This document shows positions 10,734-22,043 of a DNA stretch of 64,000 bases, one piece after another. The notes under the pieces were generated by a model, which saw only the letters and a list, made by a program, of their open reading frames with translations, ran no database searches and was not told the origin of the DNA. Origin of the DNA: Balaenoptera acutorostrata (lineage: Eukaryota > Chordata > Mammalia > Artiodactyla > Balaenopteridae); assembly GCF_949987535.1 (NCBI RefSeq), contig NC_080078.1:30524942-30588941 (forward strand). Reading direction: 5' to 3'. The position numbers were made by a program, and so were the translations under genes. Positions within the stretch are counted from its first letter, which is position 1, and each line of letters opens with the position of its first letter.

Positions 10734-11639
10734 ATGAAAAGGCAGAGGGCTATGTACCAGATGAAGGAACAAGAAAAAACCCCAGAAAAACAACTAAATG
10801 AAGTGGAGATAGGCAACCTTCCAGAAAAAGAATTCAGAATAATGATAGTGAAGATGATCCAGGACCTCGGAATAAGAATGGAGGCAAAGATTGAGAAGAT
10901 GCAAGAAATGATTAACAAAGACCTAGAAGAATTAAAGAACAAACAAACAGAGATGACCAATACAATAACTGAAATGAAAACTACACTAGAAGGAATCAAT
11001 AGCAGAATAACTGAGGCAGAAGAACGGATAAGTGACCTGGAAGACAGAATGGTGGAATTCACTGCTGCGGAACAGACTAAAGAAAAAAGAATAAAAAGAA
11101 ATGAAGACAGCCTAAGAGACCTCTGGGACAACATTAAACGCAACAACATTCGCATTATAGGGGTCCCAGAAGGAGAAGAGAGAGAGAAAGGACCAGAGAA
11201 AATATTTGAAGAGATTATAATCGAAAACTTCCCTAACATGGGAAAGGAAATAGCCACCCAAGTCCAGGAAGCGCAGAGAGTCCCATACAGAATAAACCCA
11301 AGGAGAAACACGCCGAGACACATAGTAATCAAAGTGGCAAAAATTAAAGACAAAGAAAAATTATTGAAAGCAGCAAGGGAAAAACGACAAATAACATACA
11401 AGGGAACCCCCATAAGGTTAACAGCTGATTTCTCAGCAGAAACTCTGCAAGCCAGAAGGGAGTGGCATGAAATACTTAAAGTGATGAAAGGGAAGAACCT
11501 ACAACCAAGATTACTCTACCCAGCAAGGATCTCATTTAGATTTGATGGAGAAATCAAAAGCTTTACAGACAAGCAAAAGCTAAGAGAATTCAGCACCACC
11601 AAACCAGCTCTACAACAAATGCTAAAGGAACTTCTCTAA
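10734..11639 (+). CDS. L1 ORF1 protein (RNA-binding chaperone), intact
   Basis: A 301-residue open frame from ATG to TAA, close to the length of mammalian L1 ORF1p. It forms trimers that coat L1 RNA in the cytoplasm and is needed for retrotransposition. In order: a basic N-terminus; a coiled coil at about residues 45-115 (heptad-like [20 protein letters not shown], then [15 protein letters not shown]); an RRM at about 125-210 including [14 protein letters not shown]; and the C-terminal domain with [38 protein letters not shown] and ARREWHEIL, the most conserved part of the family. No stop or frameshift is seen. The start matches the ancestral start visible, but broken by a stop at codon 4, in the second L1 at 60866. 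This copy lacks the upstream promoter, so expression would depend on outside transcription. Confidence 0.95.
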   Translation: MKRQRAMYQMKEQEKTPEKQLNEVEIGNLPEKEFRIMIVKMIQDLGIRMEAKIEKMQEMINKDLEELKNKQTEMTNTITEMKTTLEGINSRITEAEERISDLEDRMVEFTAAEQTKEKRIKRNEDSLRDLWDNIKRNNIRIIGVPEGEEREKGPEKIFEEIIIENFPNMGKEIATQVQEAQRVPYRINPRRNTPRHIVIKVAKIKDKEKLLKAAREKRQITYKGTPIRLTADFSAETLQARREWHEILKVMKGKNLQPRLLYPARISFRFDGEIKSFTDKQKLREFSTTKPALQQMLKELL

Positions 11640-11697
11640 GTGGGAAACACAAGAGAAGAAAAGGACCTACAAAAACAAACCCAAAACAATTAAGAAA

Positions 11698-14600
11698 ATG
11701 GTCATAGGAACATACATATCGATAATTACCTTAAACGTGAATGGATTAAATGCCCCAACCAAAAGACATAGACTGGCTGAATGGATACAAAAACAAGACC
11801 CATATATATGCTGTCTACAAGAGACCCACTTCAGACCTAGGGACACATACAGACTGAAAGTGAGGGGATGGAAAAAGATATTCCATGCAAATGGAAATCA
11901 AAAGAAAGCTGGAGTAGCTATACTCATATCAGATAAAATAGACTTTAAAATAAAGAATGTTACAAGAGACAAGGAAGGACACTACATAATGATCCAGGGA
12001 TCAATCCAAGAAGAAGATATAACAATTATAAATATATATGCACCCAACATAGGAGCACCTCAATACATAAGGCAACTGCTAACAGCTATAAAAGAGGAAA
12101 TCGACAGTAACACAATAATAGTGGGGGACTTTAACACCTCACTTACACCAATGGACAGATCATCCAAAATGAAAATAAATAAGGAAACAGAAGCTTTAAA
12201 TGACACAATAGACCAGATAGATTTAATTGATATATATAGGACATTCCATCCAAAAACGGCAGATTACACGTTCTTCTCAAGTGCACACGGAACATTCTCC
12301 AGGATAGATCACATCTTGGGTCACAAATCAAGCCTCAGTAAATTTAAGAAAATTGAAATCATATCAAGCATCTTTTCTGACCACAACGCTATGAGATTAG
12401 AAATGAATTACAGGGAAAAAAACGTAAAAAAGACAAACACATGGAGGCTAAACAATACGTTACTAAATAACAAAGAGATCACTGAAGAAATCAAACAGGA
12501 AATAAAAAAATACCTAGAGACAAATGACAATGAAAACACGACGACCCAAAACCTATGGGATGCAGCAAAAGCGGTTCTAAGAGGGAAGTTTATAGCTATA
12601 CAAGCCTACCTAAAGAAACAAGAAAAATCTCAAGTAAACAATCTAACTTTACACCTAAAGAAACTAGAGAAAGAAGAACAAACAAAACCCAAAGTTAGCA
12701 GAAGGAAAGAAATCATAAAGATCAGAGCAGAAATAAATGAAATAGAAACAAAGAAAACAATAGCAAAGATCAATAAAACTAAAAGTTGGTTCTTTGAGAA
12801 GATAAACAAAATTGATAAGCCATTAGCCAGACTCATTAAGAAAAAGAGGGAGAGGACTCAAATCAATAAAATCAGAAACGAAAAAGGAGAAGTTACAACA
12901 GACACCGCAGAAATACAAAACATCCTAAGAGACTACTACAAGCAACTTTATGCCAATAAAATGGACAACCTGGAAGAAATGGACAAATTCTTAGAAAGGT
13001 ATAACCTTCCAAGACTGAATCAGGAAGAAACAGAAAATATCAACAGACCAATCACAAGTAATGAAATTGAAACTGTGATTAAAAATCTTCCAACAAACAA
13101 AAGTCCAGGACCAGATGGCTTCACAGGTGAATTCTATCAAACATTTAGAGAAGAGCTAACACCCATCCTTCTCAAACTCTTCCAAAAAATTGCAGAAGAA
13201 GGAACACTCCCAAACTCATTCTATGAGGCCACCATCACCCTGATACCAAAACCAGACAAAGACACTACAAAAAAAGAAAATTACAGACCAATATCACTGA
13301 TGAATATAGATGCAAAAATCCTCAACAAAATACTAGCAAACAGAATCCAACAACACATTAAAAGGATCATACACCACGATCAAGTGGGATTTATCCCAGG
13401 GATGCAAGGATTCTTCAATATACGCAAATCAATCAATGTGATACACCATATTAACAAATTGAAGAATAAAAACCATATGATCATCTCAATAGATGCAGAA
13501 AAAGCTTTTGACAAAATTCAACACCCATTTATGATAAAAACTCTCCAGAAAGTGGGCATAGAGGGAACCTACCTCAACATAATAAAGGCCATATATGACA
13601 AACCCACAGCAAACATCATTCTCAATGGTGAAAAACTGAAAGCATTTCCTCTAAGATCAGGAACGAGACAAGGATGTCCACTCTCACCACTATTATTCAA
13701 CATAGTTCTGGAAGTCCTAGCCACGGCAATCAGAGAAGAAAAAGAAATAAAAGGAATACAAATTGGAAAAGAAGAAGTAAAACTGTCACTGTTTGCGGAT
13801 GACATGATACTATACATAGAGAATCCTAAAACTGCCACCAGAAAACTGCTAGAGCTAATTAATGAATATGGTAAAGTTGCAGGTTACAAAATTAATGCAC
13901 AGAAATCTCTTGCATTCCTATACACTAATGATGAAAAATCTGAAAGAGAAATTATGGAAACACTCCCATTTACCATTGCAACAAAAAGAATAAAATACCT
14001 AGGAATAAACCTACCTAGGGAGACAAAAGACCTGTATGCAGAAAACTATAAGACACTGATGAAAGAAATTAAAGATGATACCAACAGATGGAGAGATATA
14101 CCATGTTCTTGGATTGGAAGAATCAACATTGTGAAAATGAGTATACTACCCAAAGCAATCTACAGATTCAATGCAATCCCTATCAAATTACCAATGGCAT
14201 TTTTTACGGAGCTAGAACAAATCATCTTAAAATTTGTATGGAGACACAAAAGACCCCGAATAGCCAAAGCAGTCTTGAGGCAAAAAAATGGAGCTGGAGG
14301 AATCAGACTCCCTGACTTCAGACTATACTACAAAGCTACAGTAATCAAGACAATATGGTACTGGCACAAAAACAGAAACATAGATCAATGGAACAAGATA
14401 GAAAGCCCAGAGATTAACCCACGCACCTATGGTCAACTAATCTATGACAAAGGAGGCAAAGATATACAATGGAGAAAAGACAGTCTCTTCAATAAGTGGT
14501 GCTGGGAAAACTGGACAGCCACATGTAAAAGAATGAAATTAGAATACTCCCTAACACCATACACAAAAATAAACTCAAAATGGATTAGAGACCTAAATAT

Positions 14601-15516
14601 AAGACTGGACACTATAAAACTCTTAGAGGAAAACATAGGAAGAACACTCTTTGACATAAATCACAGCAAGATCTTTTTCGATCCACCTCCTAGAGTAATG
14701 GAAATAAAAACAAAAATAAACAAGTGGGACCTAATGAAACTTCAAAGCTTTTGCACAGCAAAGGAAACCATAAACAAGACGAAAAGACAACCCTCAGAAT
14801 GGGAGAAAATATTTGCAAATGAATCAACGGACAAAGGATTAATCTCCAAAATATATAAACAGCTCATTCAGCTCAATATCAAAGAAACAAACACCCCAAT
14901 CCAAAAATGGGCAGAAGACCTAAATAGACATTTCTCCAAAGAAGACATACAGACGGCCACGAAGCACATGAAAAGATGCTCAACATCACTAATTATTAGA
15001 GAAATGCAAATCAAAACTACAATGAGGTATCACCTCACTCCTGTTAGAATGGGCATCATCAGAAAATCTACAAACAACAAATGCTGGAGAGGGTGTGGAG
15101 AAAAGGGAACCCTCTTGCACTGTTGGTGGGAATGTAAATTGATACAGCCACTATGGAGAACAATATGGAGGTTCCTTAAAAAACTAAAAATAGAATTACC
15201 ATATGACCCAGCAATCCCACTACTGGGCATATACCCAGAGAAAACCGTAATTCAAAAAGACACGTGCACCCGAATGTTCATTGCAGCACTATTTACAATA
15301 GCCAGGTCATGGAAGCAACCTAAATGCCCATCGACAGACGAATGGATAAAGAAGTTGTGGTACATATATACGATGGAATATTATTCAGCCATAAAAAGGA
15401 ACGAAATTGAGTCATTTGTTGAGAAGTGGATGGATCTAGAGACTGTCATACAGAGTGAAGTAAGTCAGAAAGAGAAAAACAAATATCGTATGTTAATGCA
15501 TGTATGTGGAACGTAG
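11698..15516 (+). CDS. L1 ORF2 protein (endonuclease-reverse transcriptase), intact
   Basis: A 1272-residue open frame without interruption; human ORF2p has 1275. It nicks target DNA and copies L1 or SINE RNA onto the nick in the nucleus. An APE-type endonuclease fills about residues 1-240: NVNGLN at 13-18, CLQETH with E42, GDFN near 143, and SDHN near 228. The reverse transcriptase follows (about 440-780), with [36 protein letters not shown] and the catalytic FADD at 699-702 (13792-13803). The C-terminal cysteine motif is complete: C1129, C1133, H1141 and C1146 in [18 protein letters not shown]. All visible catalytic residues are present. Translation would follow ORF1 by reinitiation across the 58-bp spacer. 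Confidence 0.95.
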   Translation: MVIGTYISIITLNVNGLNAPTKRHRLAEWIQKQDPYICCLQETHFRPRDTYRLKVRGWKKIFHANGNQKKAGVAILISDKIDFKIKNVTRDKEGHYIMIQGSIQEEDITIINIYAPNIGAPQYIRQLLTAIKEEIDSNTIIVGDFNTSLTPMDRSSKMKINKETEALNDTIDQIDLIDIYRTFHPKTADYTFFSSAHGTFSRIDHILGHKSSLSKFKKIEIISSIFSDHNAMRLEMNYREKNVKKTNTWRLNNTLLNNKEITEEIKQEIKKYLETNDNENTTTQNLWDAAKAVLRGKFIAIQAYLKKQEKSQVNNLTLHLKKLEKEEQTKPKVSRRKEIIKIRAEINEIETKKTIAKINKTKSWFFEKINKIDKPLARLIKKKRERTQINKIRNEKGEVTTDTAEIQNILRDYYKQLYANKMDNLEEMDKFLERYNLPRLNQEETENINRPITSNEIETVIKNLPTNKSPGPDGFTGEFYQTFREELTPILLKLFQKIAEEGTLPNSFYEATITLIPKPDKDTTKKENYRPISLMNIDAKILNKILANRIQQHIKRIIHHDQVGFIPGMQGFFNIRKSINVIHHINKLKNKNHMIISIDAEKAFDKIQHPFMIKTLQKVGIEGTYLNIIKAIYDKPTANIILNGEKLKAFPLRSGTRQGCPLSPLLFNIVLEVLATAIREEKEIKGIQIGKEEVKLSLFADDMILYIENPKTATRKLLELINEYGKVAGYKINAQKSLAFLYTNDEKSEREIMETLPFTIATKRIKYLGINLPRETKDLYAENYKTLMKEIKDDTNRWRDIPCSWIGRINIVKMSILPKAIYRFNAIPIKLPMAFFTELEQIILKFVWRHKRPRIAKAVLRQKNGAGGIRLPDFRLYYKATVIKTIWYWHKNRNIDQWNKIESPEINPRTYGQLIYDKGGKDIQWRKDSLFNKWCWENWTATCKRMKLEYSLTPYTKINSKWIRDLNIRLDTIKLLEENIGRTLFDINHSKIFFDPPPRVMEIKTKINKWDLMKLQSFCTAKETINKTKRQPSEWEKIFANESTDKGLISKIYKQLIQLNIKETNTPIQKWAEDLNRHFSKEDIQTATKHMKRCSTSLIIREMQIKTTMRYHLTPVRMGIIRKSTNNKCWRGCGEKGTLLHCWWECKLIQPLWRTIWRFLKKLKIELPYDPAIPLLGIYPEKTVIQKDTCTRMFIAALFTIARSWKQPKCPSTDEWIKKLWYIYTMEYYSAIKRNEIESFVEKWMDLETVIQSEVSQKEKNKYRMLMHVCGT

Positions 15517-15706
15517 AAAAATGGTACAGATGAGCCAGTTTGCAGGGCAGAAGTTGAGACACACATGTAGAGAATGGACATATGGACACCAAGGGGGGAA
15601 AACTGCGATGAGGTGGGGATGGTGATGTGCTGAATTGGGCGATTGGGATTGACATGTATACACTGATGTGTATAAAACTGATGCCTAATAAGAACCTGCA
15701 GTATAA
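15517..15706 (+). other. L1 3' UTR with weak polyadenylation site
   Basis: Short 3' UTR with the GTATACACTGATGTGTATAAAACTG block and ending ATAAGAACCTGCAG-TATAAAAAAAC. It has no strong AATAAA; the nearest is AATAAG. This explains the read-through into flanking DNA that the source element's transcript must have undergone. Confidence 0.7.
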
Positions 15707-15741
15707 AAAAACAAACAAAACAACTAATACTAAACTTTCAT

Positions 15742-16228
15742 TGGGTTATTTGTATGAAAATATGTTAATATAAATGTTTCAGACATTACATGAAATTTCT
15801 AAAAATCTTATATTTGTATTTGTATGGAAATATGTATGGAAATATGTTAATATAAATGTTTCAGACAGTACATGAAATTTCTAAAAATCTTATATTTGTA
15901 TTTGTATGGAAATATGTATGGAAATATGTTAATATAAATGTTTCAGACATTACATGAAATTTCTAAAAATCTTATATTTGTATTTGTATGGAAATATGTA
16001 TGGAAATATGTTAATATAAATGTTTCAGACATTACATGAAATTTCTAAAAATCTTATATTTGTATTTGTATGGAAATATGTATGGAAATATGTTAATATA
16101 AATGTTTCAGACATTACATGAAATTTCTAAAAATCTTATATTTGTATTTGTATGGAAATATGTATGGAAATATGTTAATATAAATGTTTCAGACATTACA
16201 GGAAACGTCTAAAAATCTTATATGTTCT
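15742..16228 (+). repeat. 82-bp minisatellite, about 6 copies
   Basis: The landmark CTAAAAATCTTATATTTGTA recurs at 15799, 15881, 15963, 16045 and 16127, and in degenerate form at 16209, an exact 82-bp step. Interior copies are nearly identical (only isolated changes such as ACAGTACATG for ACATTACATG at 15867). The first copy is shorter and the last diverges, typical of recent expansion by slippage or unequal exchange. The array lies inside the transduced part of the L1 insertion. Confidence 0.95.
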
Positions 16229-16603
16229 GGTATAATGTTATAAGTAATAATCCTAGTTATTACTTTAAAATGTATATCTCAGAAATAACTAATTTTCTTG
16301 TCAACTGCATTATTATGAACTTTCATCAAATCTTTAACCATGGTCATTTTTAAGTCTTTTATCGTTTACAGACAGTTCTGGGTGTACTCTGATGATTTTG
16401 CAAATATGTTCCTATAAAAGAGTTTCATCTTCAAGAAATTCATGGAAAAGACTCTGACAAGTACAGGTTTCTGGTAACTGACTGTACTGCTGAACTGAAT
16501 GAATAAGCATTTTCAGAACTCTAATGAAAAACTGATGAACTCATAAAAGTGCTAACAAAAGATCAAGATGAAAAAAAAGAAATTAATTACATGGGACTGA
16601 GTG

Positions 16604-16632
<29 letters not shown>
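16229..16632 (+). mobile_element. 3'-transduced flank with poly(A) tail
   Basis: About 375 bp of non-L1 sequence ending in a run of A at 16606-16632, directly before the right duplication. From about 16327 it aligns with 29261-29533 of this window at roughly 94% identity by eye. It has no coding frame. Confidence 0.75.
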
Positions 16633-16639
<7 letters not shown>

Positions 16640-16645
16640 CGTTTT

Positions 16646-17905
16646 AAGCAAACAATGAGTTCTGCGTAATGTAACTACCACCATGGTCAAGATCACCCCC
16701 CCAAAATTCCCTGTTCCCTTTGTAATCACCCCCAACCTCTGATTCTCAGCCCCAAGAAACTCCTGATCTGATTTTAATCAAGATATATTAGTTGTGCCTA
16801 TTCTAGAATTTCATATAAATGGAATTATACAGCATATGCTCTTTTATATCTTTCATTCAGCACAGCGTTTTTGAGATCCATTCATGTTGCTTTGTGTTCA
16901 GTAGTTTTTTCCTTTTGAATGGGGAGTAGAGTTTTATTGTATAGCTGGACCACACTTTGTTTATCCATTCACCTGCTGATGGGCATTTTGGTTATTTCCA
17001 GTTTTGTCTATTATGTCTATAAAGTTGCTCTGAACATTTGTGCAGAAGTCTTTCAGAGATCGTATGTTTCTCTTCCAACTGGGAAGGTCCGTAATAAGCA
17101 TATGCTTAACTTCAAGGCTTGGCATACGTTTTCTCTCGCCAGAAAGTAAATAATTTAGGCTTTGTGGGCCATAGGGTCTCTGTTACAGTTACTCAGGTCA
17201 GCTACTGTAGTATGAAAGCAACCATAGGTGATACATAATTGAACGAGCATGTCTGTATAAACTTTATTCACAAAAACAGGTAGTGGCTCAGATTTGGTCA
17301 GCAGCCCATAGTTTGCTGAACCCTGGCAACCAACTTTGCAATGATTCACACCCATGTTTTCTTTTAGGCATTTTATAGCTATAGCTTTTATATTTAGGTC
17401 TAGATCAATGTTGAGTTAATTTTGGTAAGTGGTGTGAAGTTAGGATCAAGGTTCATTTTTTTGTTCATACTGTTTTTCTTGTTGTTTCAGTAACATTTGT
17501 TGAAAAGACAGTTCTTTCCCTCTTTGAATTACTTGGCATATTTATCAAAAAGCAATTTAACCATATGCATATCTATTTCTGGACTCACTATTTGTTTCTA
17601 TTGATTTATATATTTATCCTCATGCCAATATTCCATGGCTTTGATTACTGTGCTTTATAGTAGGCCTCTAATTCAGAGGGTATAAATCCTCCAACTTTGT
17701 TCTTCTTTTTCTAATTGTTTTGCCTATTCTAGTCCTTCTCATTTCCATATAAATTATAGAATCCACTTGTCACTTTACGTAAAAAAACTGCAGTGATGTT
17801 GATTTTGACTGTATTGCATACCTAGACAATTGGCACCATAACAATATTGAGTCTTCCAATCCATGAGCAGGTAACACTCTGACATGTATATGTATAATTT
17901 TTATT
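16646..17905 (-). mobile_element. old L1 (reverse orientation), carrying a hAT insertion
   Basis: Reverse-strand L1 3' UTR and ORF2 remnants: TTATCCATTCACCTGCTGATGGGCATTTTGG near 16960, GTTTCAGTAACATTTGTTG near 17490, and CATGCCAATATTCCATGGCTTTGATTACTG near 17620. The short piece at 10611-10664 is the same element on the other side of the L1 inserted at 10681. The hAT fragment at 17152-17335 interrupts it. Confidence 0.75.
17152..17335 (-). mobile_element. MER3-like hAT nonautonomous DNA transposon
   Basis: TTAGGCTTTGTGGGCCATA, TAAACTTTATTCACAAAAACAGGTAG and CCATAGTTTGCTGAACCCTGG are the reverse order of a common hAT-Charlie element. A sister copy in plus orientation lies at 61968-62312. Confidence 0.65.
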
Positions 17906-18519
17906 AAAAACATTAATAGTAATCCTCTGAAGGCTGAGATTATAAAATATTTTTGTTCTTTTTACTTTTCTGTCTCAAAAATATTATTTTAAAAATATTT
18001 AGCTAGACCAAAAAAGATACTAATTTTGGTTATGCAACAGCTCAATTTAATTTGAATGATTCAGAGACAAGTAACTATATTAGAAAAAGAGGAGATAATT
18101 GTTTCTGTCTTTCTAACTAAAATAGAAGATTCATTACCAAAAGAAAAAATTATCTGATGGTGTGTCCTTAGCAACTAAATTTAAAAAAGGCAATTGAAAA
18201 AAAAGAGAATGGGAAACTGCATATTCATCTACACCATGAAAGCACCTTCATCCAAATAACTCTTTTTTCGTACACTGTGAATTCATAGTCTAGTTTCTCT
18301 TTTGAAAACAAAAGAAATATGTATTTCTAACTTTACGCACTGAAAAAGCCAAGAAATAATGACCAATCTAATGGTAATGGACCCCCCCACCCAGGGTTCA
18401 GTTTACGTGTTATTTCCCACTCCAAGAAACTAGAGCTTCTTAGAAAAATAGTTGATTCCAGTTCTGAGCAGGAAAGTACAACTTAACCTGCAGCATCCCA
18501 CATTCAAGAGGGGGGGAAT
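17906..18519. other. AT-rich unique sequence, no gene seen
   Basis: No recognisable repeat or frame. A run of seven C at 18384 is simple sequence. Confidence 0.35.
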
Positions 18520-18531
18520 TAAATTTTACCT

Positions 18532-18736
18532 TTTTTTTTTTTAAGATTTTTTTTTTTTTTTGAATGTGGACCATTTTTAAAGTCTTTATTGAATCTGTTG
18601 CAATATTGCTTCTGTTTTACATTTTGTTTTTTTGGCTGGGAGGCATGTGGAATCTTAGCTCCCCGACCAGGGATCGAACCCTCACCCCCTGCATTGGAAG
18701 GTGAAGTCTTAACCACTGGACAGCCTGGGAAGTCCG
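18532..18736 (-). mobile_element. tRNA SINE (CHR-1-like), 12-bp duplication
   Basis: T-rich tail, then GACCAGGGATCGAACCCTCACC, the complement of the B-box region, and the head complement GGACAGCCTGGGAAGTCC. It is flanked by TAAATTTTACCT at 18520-18531 and 18737-18748. Confidence 0.88.
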
Positions 18737-18889
18737 TAAATTTTACCTCTTAAATGGAGGAATATTCTAGAATTTATGGACTGATTTTAAAACCACCACC
18801 ACCAATCCATTAAATGATTTTGATTTTTTTAAATGTACCCAATGATTATCTGTATGCGTCATTATGAAACACAAACCACATATAAGCAT

Positions 18890-19375
18890 ATTCTTCTCAG
18901 TAAAAATTGAAATCCCCTCTTCACAACTAAACTTAACCATACTCCCACTCTAACCTTCCTACCATGACTCTACAGCCGTTTTCCTATATACTTACACATA
19001 CACACACATCTATACATATGCACGTATAATTTTAGAGTATTTATTATTACACAAATGGGCCCATCCTACCATTCTCTTTATCAATCAAGACATAATATCT
19101 TGAAGCTCTTTCCATGTGAGCATAGACCCAGCTCATTCTTCTTAAAAACTGCACCACATTCTGTTGTGTAGATGTACAGTAACTTATTTAGCCAATTCCC
19201 AACTGGAAGACATAGCATGATGCTCCTTCCTATTTTCTTTTATAAACATTGTGCAGTGAATATCTTTCTGTCTTGTTCCCTAGTTCTATAAACTAAGGAA
19301 CCAGAAGTGAAAAAAGTACTTTGTTAAATGGTATCTATATATCAAATTTTGATACGAATTGCCAAATGGTGGCTT
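18890..19375 (-). mobile_element. ancient L1/HAL1-like 3' fragment
   Basis: Weakly recognisable pieces such as TGAAGCTCTTTCCATGTGAGC, TAGATGTACAGTAACTTATTTAGCC and AACATTGTGCAGTGAATATC follow the reverse order of old L1 ORF2/3' regions. Confidence 0.45.
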
Positions 19376-19379
19376 CACA

Positions 19380-20220
19380 GGGAAGTTGGTCTAGAAGGGA
19401 AGTTGTTCCAGGAAGAAAGGAGAGACTTTTATCTGTTCGGATATTTTGCAAATAACAGAAAACCCAAAGTAGCCCAAACATTTAGGAAAACGTAGTAGTC
19501 GCAAAATAGTGTTTCCTTTCACCTCCCCAGTGCCGTGACTAAGATCCTGTGGATTCAGAGTAACCTGAAATTTTGAGGTGGAAACACAAGGTTATTTAGT
19601 GCTAACAACCTCAGCTGATTGTGTTAGCTCTGTTGCGGTTTAAAAGGAGGAAAACTGTTGCCCCAATTTCTGGCAGACCACAGGTAAGAAGCCTGGCAAC
19701 AACTAGAGCCACAGCTCCTCCCACCCCCCCACTCTCCCCCTACCCTACCCCCCACCCCCGTGATCCCTCCTCCCTCCACCCCCATGACCTGATGGACGTA
19801 GGCCTGTCTGAGCCCGGGCCCAGCCATAGAGGCTGCCCTGTCTGGGTTGGGCCGCGGTGAACCCCCACCAGGCTGCAGAGGACGCATGGCCTTGGGGTGG
19901 CTTGCATGGCGGGGCAAGGGCAACAGTGACCAATGAAAGGGTAAGCAGGGCAGAGAAGGCTGGTGTAGGCTGGCCTGAGCTTGGCCACCTCAGCGTCAGG
20001 CCAAGTTGTCGCATAGATCCAGCACCTGGCGCGACCGATTGGTCCCAAACAACGTGGATGAAGGCTGTCAGGGCCGGGAAGTGAACGGAGCGCATGACAA
20101 CTAAGGTTGGGGCGGTGGCCCTCAGGACTTGACACTGGAAGCCAGAAATGGTAGAATAACGTACTACATTGGGCCAAGAGGAAGTGCCCACCGTGCTTGA
20201 GGAAGATTTGCTGGCCATTT
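19380..20220 (+). other. GC- and C-rich unique block with donor-like site
   Basis: A compositional island: a pyrimidine/C-rich tract at 19710-19790 (mostly CCCACCCCC and CTCCC words) followed by about 330 bp of GC-rich, CpG-containing DNA with CCAAT (19931) and ATTGG (20038) boxes. A donor-like CAG|GTAAGAAG occurs at 19683/19684. Open frames cross it on both strands (up to 165 codons on minus), but they encode low-complexity Pro/Gly/Arg-rich protein from composition. I do not recognise a gene. It directly precedes the tandem array and could be a promoter or exon of a noncoding transcript; this is inference. Confidence 0.35.
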
Positions 20221-21195
20221 ATGGAAGGCCTGTACATAGATCACGGAAAAGCTGCGCTTCACTTCCCTCCCAACCTTTCAAAGGAAACCTTCTGCTACAT
20301 CTAGGCCTTCTGGCTGTAAAGCAGTTGCCCAAAATCACATGACTTGTACAGAACCATTTGTTTAAAACAGTCATAAGAACGTCTTCCGGAATGACCTGTT
20401 GCAATGGAATTGTTAGATGACCTCTGGAAGCCACACCATGCGCCACACACATCCATGTTTGTTCTGTAGTTTGGAGGACATAGAGCAGAAGGTATGAGGA
20501 GGAAGAGAAAAAGCTTCTATGCCAGACCGGCCACGTTGAGAAGATATTTTCATAGTAAAACCACTGTTCCATGTGTGCATTTTATTCCTCACTATATATA
20601 GTTGACAATGCTAAGTGCTTTTTTGAAATATATAGTCTTTCTAGATGTTCTGAAGTGCCTGATATATATTAAAAGTAGAGGTAGTGAAATAACACATTTC
20701 ATAAATATCTTTCTGTTCAAATCAACAAGAAATATTGCTTGTTTGTTTGGCATGGCCAAACCACTTCTTTGAGCACACATTGTGTGTGTTTGTGCATTGG
20801 TTTGGGGGAGGAGAGAGGAGATGCAAATGCAAAGGGGTCTAAGCAAGTGTGTTTATTCTTGGGCAAGATTAACCATTGTCCTCTAGGGTCATATATTTAG
20901 TTTTACGTTGCTGTGTATGTAATAGTGCATGTAATGAACAAATGATTCCTGGTTTACAGCATCTAGTCTTTCTACATGTTAAAGAGGTTGCCAGTCTGTT
21001 ACCGACCAGGGTTCTTGGACTCCTTAGTCAATAGAAATTGATAAGAGGCCAGACAAGAAATTCAGACAAGGCTTTACTGGGGCTCCTGCTGCAGCAGAGG
21101 GGAGCAAAAACAAATAACAGTTTCCTCTGCTTGCTCCCTGAGGGGGAGCGAACTGGTTCTTTATATGGGGTGAGGGTGGGGGTTGGTCCAGGGTC

Positions 21196-22043
21196 AGGCT
21201 TATTATTTATTTATTTTTTTAATAGATCTTTATTGGAGTATAATTGCTTCACAGTACTGTGTTAGCTTCTGTTGTACACCAAAGTGAATCAGCCATATGC
21301 ATACACATGTCCCCATATCCCCTCCCTCTTGAGCCTCCCTCCCCTCCTCCCTATCCCACCCCTCTAGGTCATCGCAAAGCACCGAGCCCATCTCCCTGTG
21401 CTATGCTGCTGCTTCCCACTAGCCAACTATTTTGTGTATAGTGTATATATGTCGATGCTACTCTCACTTCGCCACAGCTTTCCCCTCCTACCCCGTGTCC
21501 TCAAGTCCATTCTCTATGTCTACATCTTTATTCCTGCCCCGTAACTAGGTTCATCAGTACCATTTTTTTTTTTAGATTCCGTATATATGTGTTAGATTCC
21601 ATGTATATGCATATTTGTTTTTCTCTTTCTGACTTACTTCACTCTGTATGACAGACTCTTCTTTCTTTTTTTTTTTTTTAATTTTGCACTTTATTTATGG
21701 CTGTATTGGGCCTTCGTTTCTGTGCGTGGGCTCTCTCCAGTTGTGGCAAGCGGGGGCCACTCCTCATCACGGTGCGTGGGCCTCTCACTATCGCGGCCTC
21801 TCCTATTGCGGAGCACAGGCTCCAGACGCGCAGGCTCAGTAGTTGTGGCTCACGGGCCCAGCCGCTCTGTGGCATGTGGGATCATCCCAGAGCAGGGCCC
21901 GAGCCCGTGTCCCCTGCCCTGGCAGGCAGATTCTCAACCACTGCGCCACCAGGGAAGCACTGTATGACAGACTCTAGGTCCATCCACCTCACTACAAATA
22001 ACTCGATTTCGTTTCTTTTTATTTCTGAGTAATATTCCATTGT
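21196..22043 (-). mobile_element. 5'-truncated L1 3' end
   Basis: Reverse-oriented L1 3' UTR and last part of ORF2: AATAGATCTTTATTGGAGTATAATTGC at the tail, then GGAGATGGGC-type complement words and TTTCTGAGTAATATTCCATTG where it stops. No target-site duplication is found, and LTR sequence is missing at the junction. A CHR-2 SINE lies inside at 21660-21959. Confidence 0.85.
21660..21959 (-). mobile_element. CHR-2 SINE with perfect 16-bp duplication
   Basis: Full copy on the minus strand. Perfect repeats CTGTATGACAGACTCT at 21644-21659 and 21960-21975. It is the innermost and youngest layer of a four-level nest: tandem array, LTR, L1, SINE. Confidence 0.95.

Larger units (their letters stand above)
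10681..16629 (+). mobile_element. L1 with both ORFs open, 5' UTR missing, 3' transduction
   Basis: The insertion lies between perfect 16-bp duplications AAAATGCACACGTTTT at 10665-10680 and 16630-16645. It starts only 53 bp before ORF1, so the internal promoter is absent. ORF1 (10734-11639), a 58-bp spacer and ORF2 (11698-15516) follow, then a short 3' UTR ending near 15706 (ATAAGAACCTGCAGTATAAAAAAA). Instead of ending there, the insert continues through an 82-bp minisatellite and a further ~380 bp to a poly(A) run at 16606-16632. That is the signature of read-through past the weak L1 polyadenylation site (3' transduction). It landed in an older minus-strand L1 whose parts flank it (10611-10664 and 16646 on). 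Confidence 0.92.

Noticed and set aside
10715..11413. 232-codon minus frame
   Set aside because: Antisense shadow of the intact L1 ORF1.
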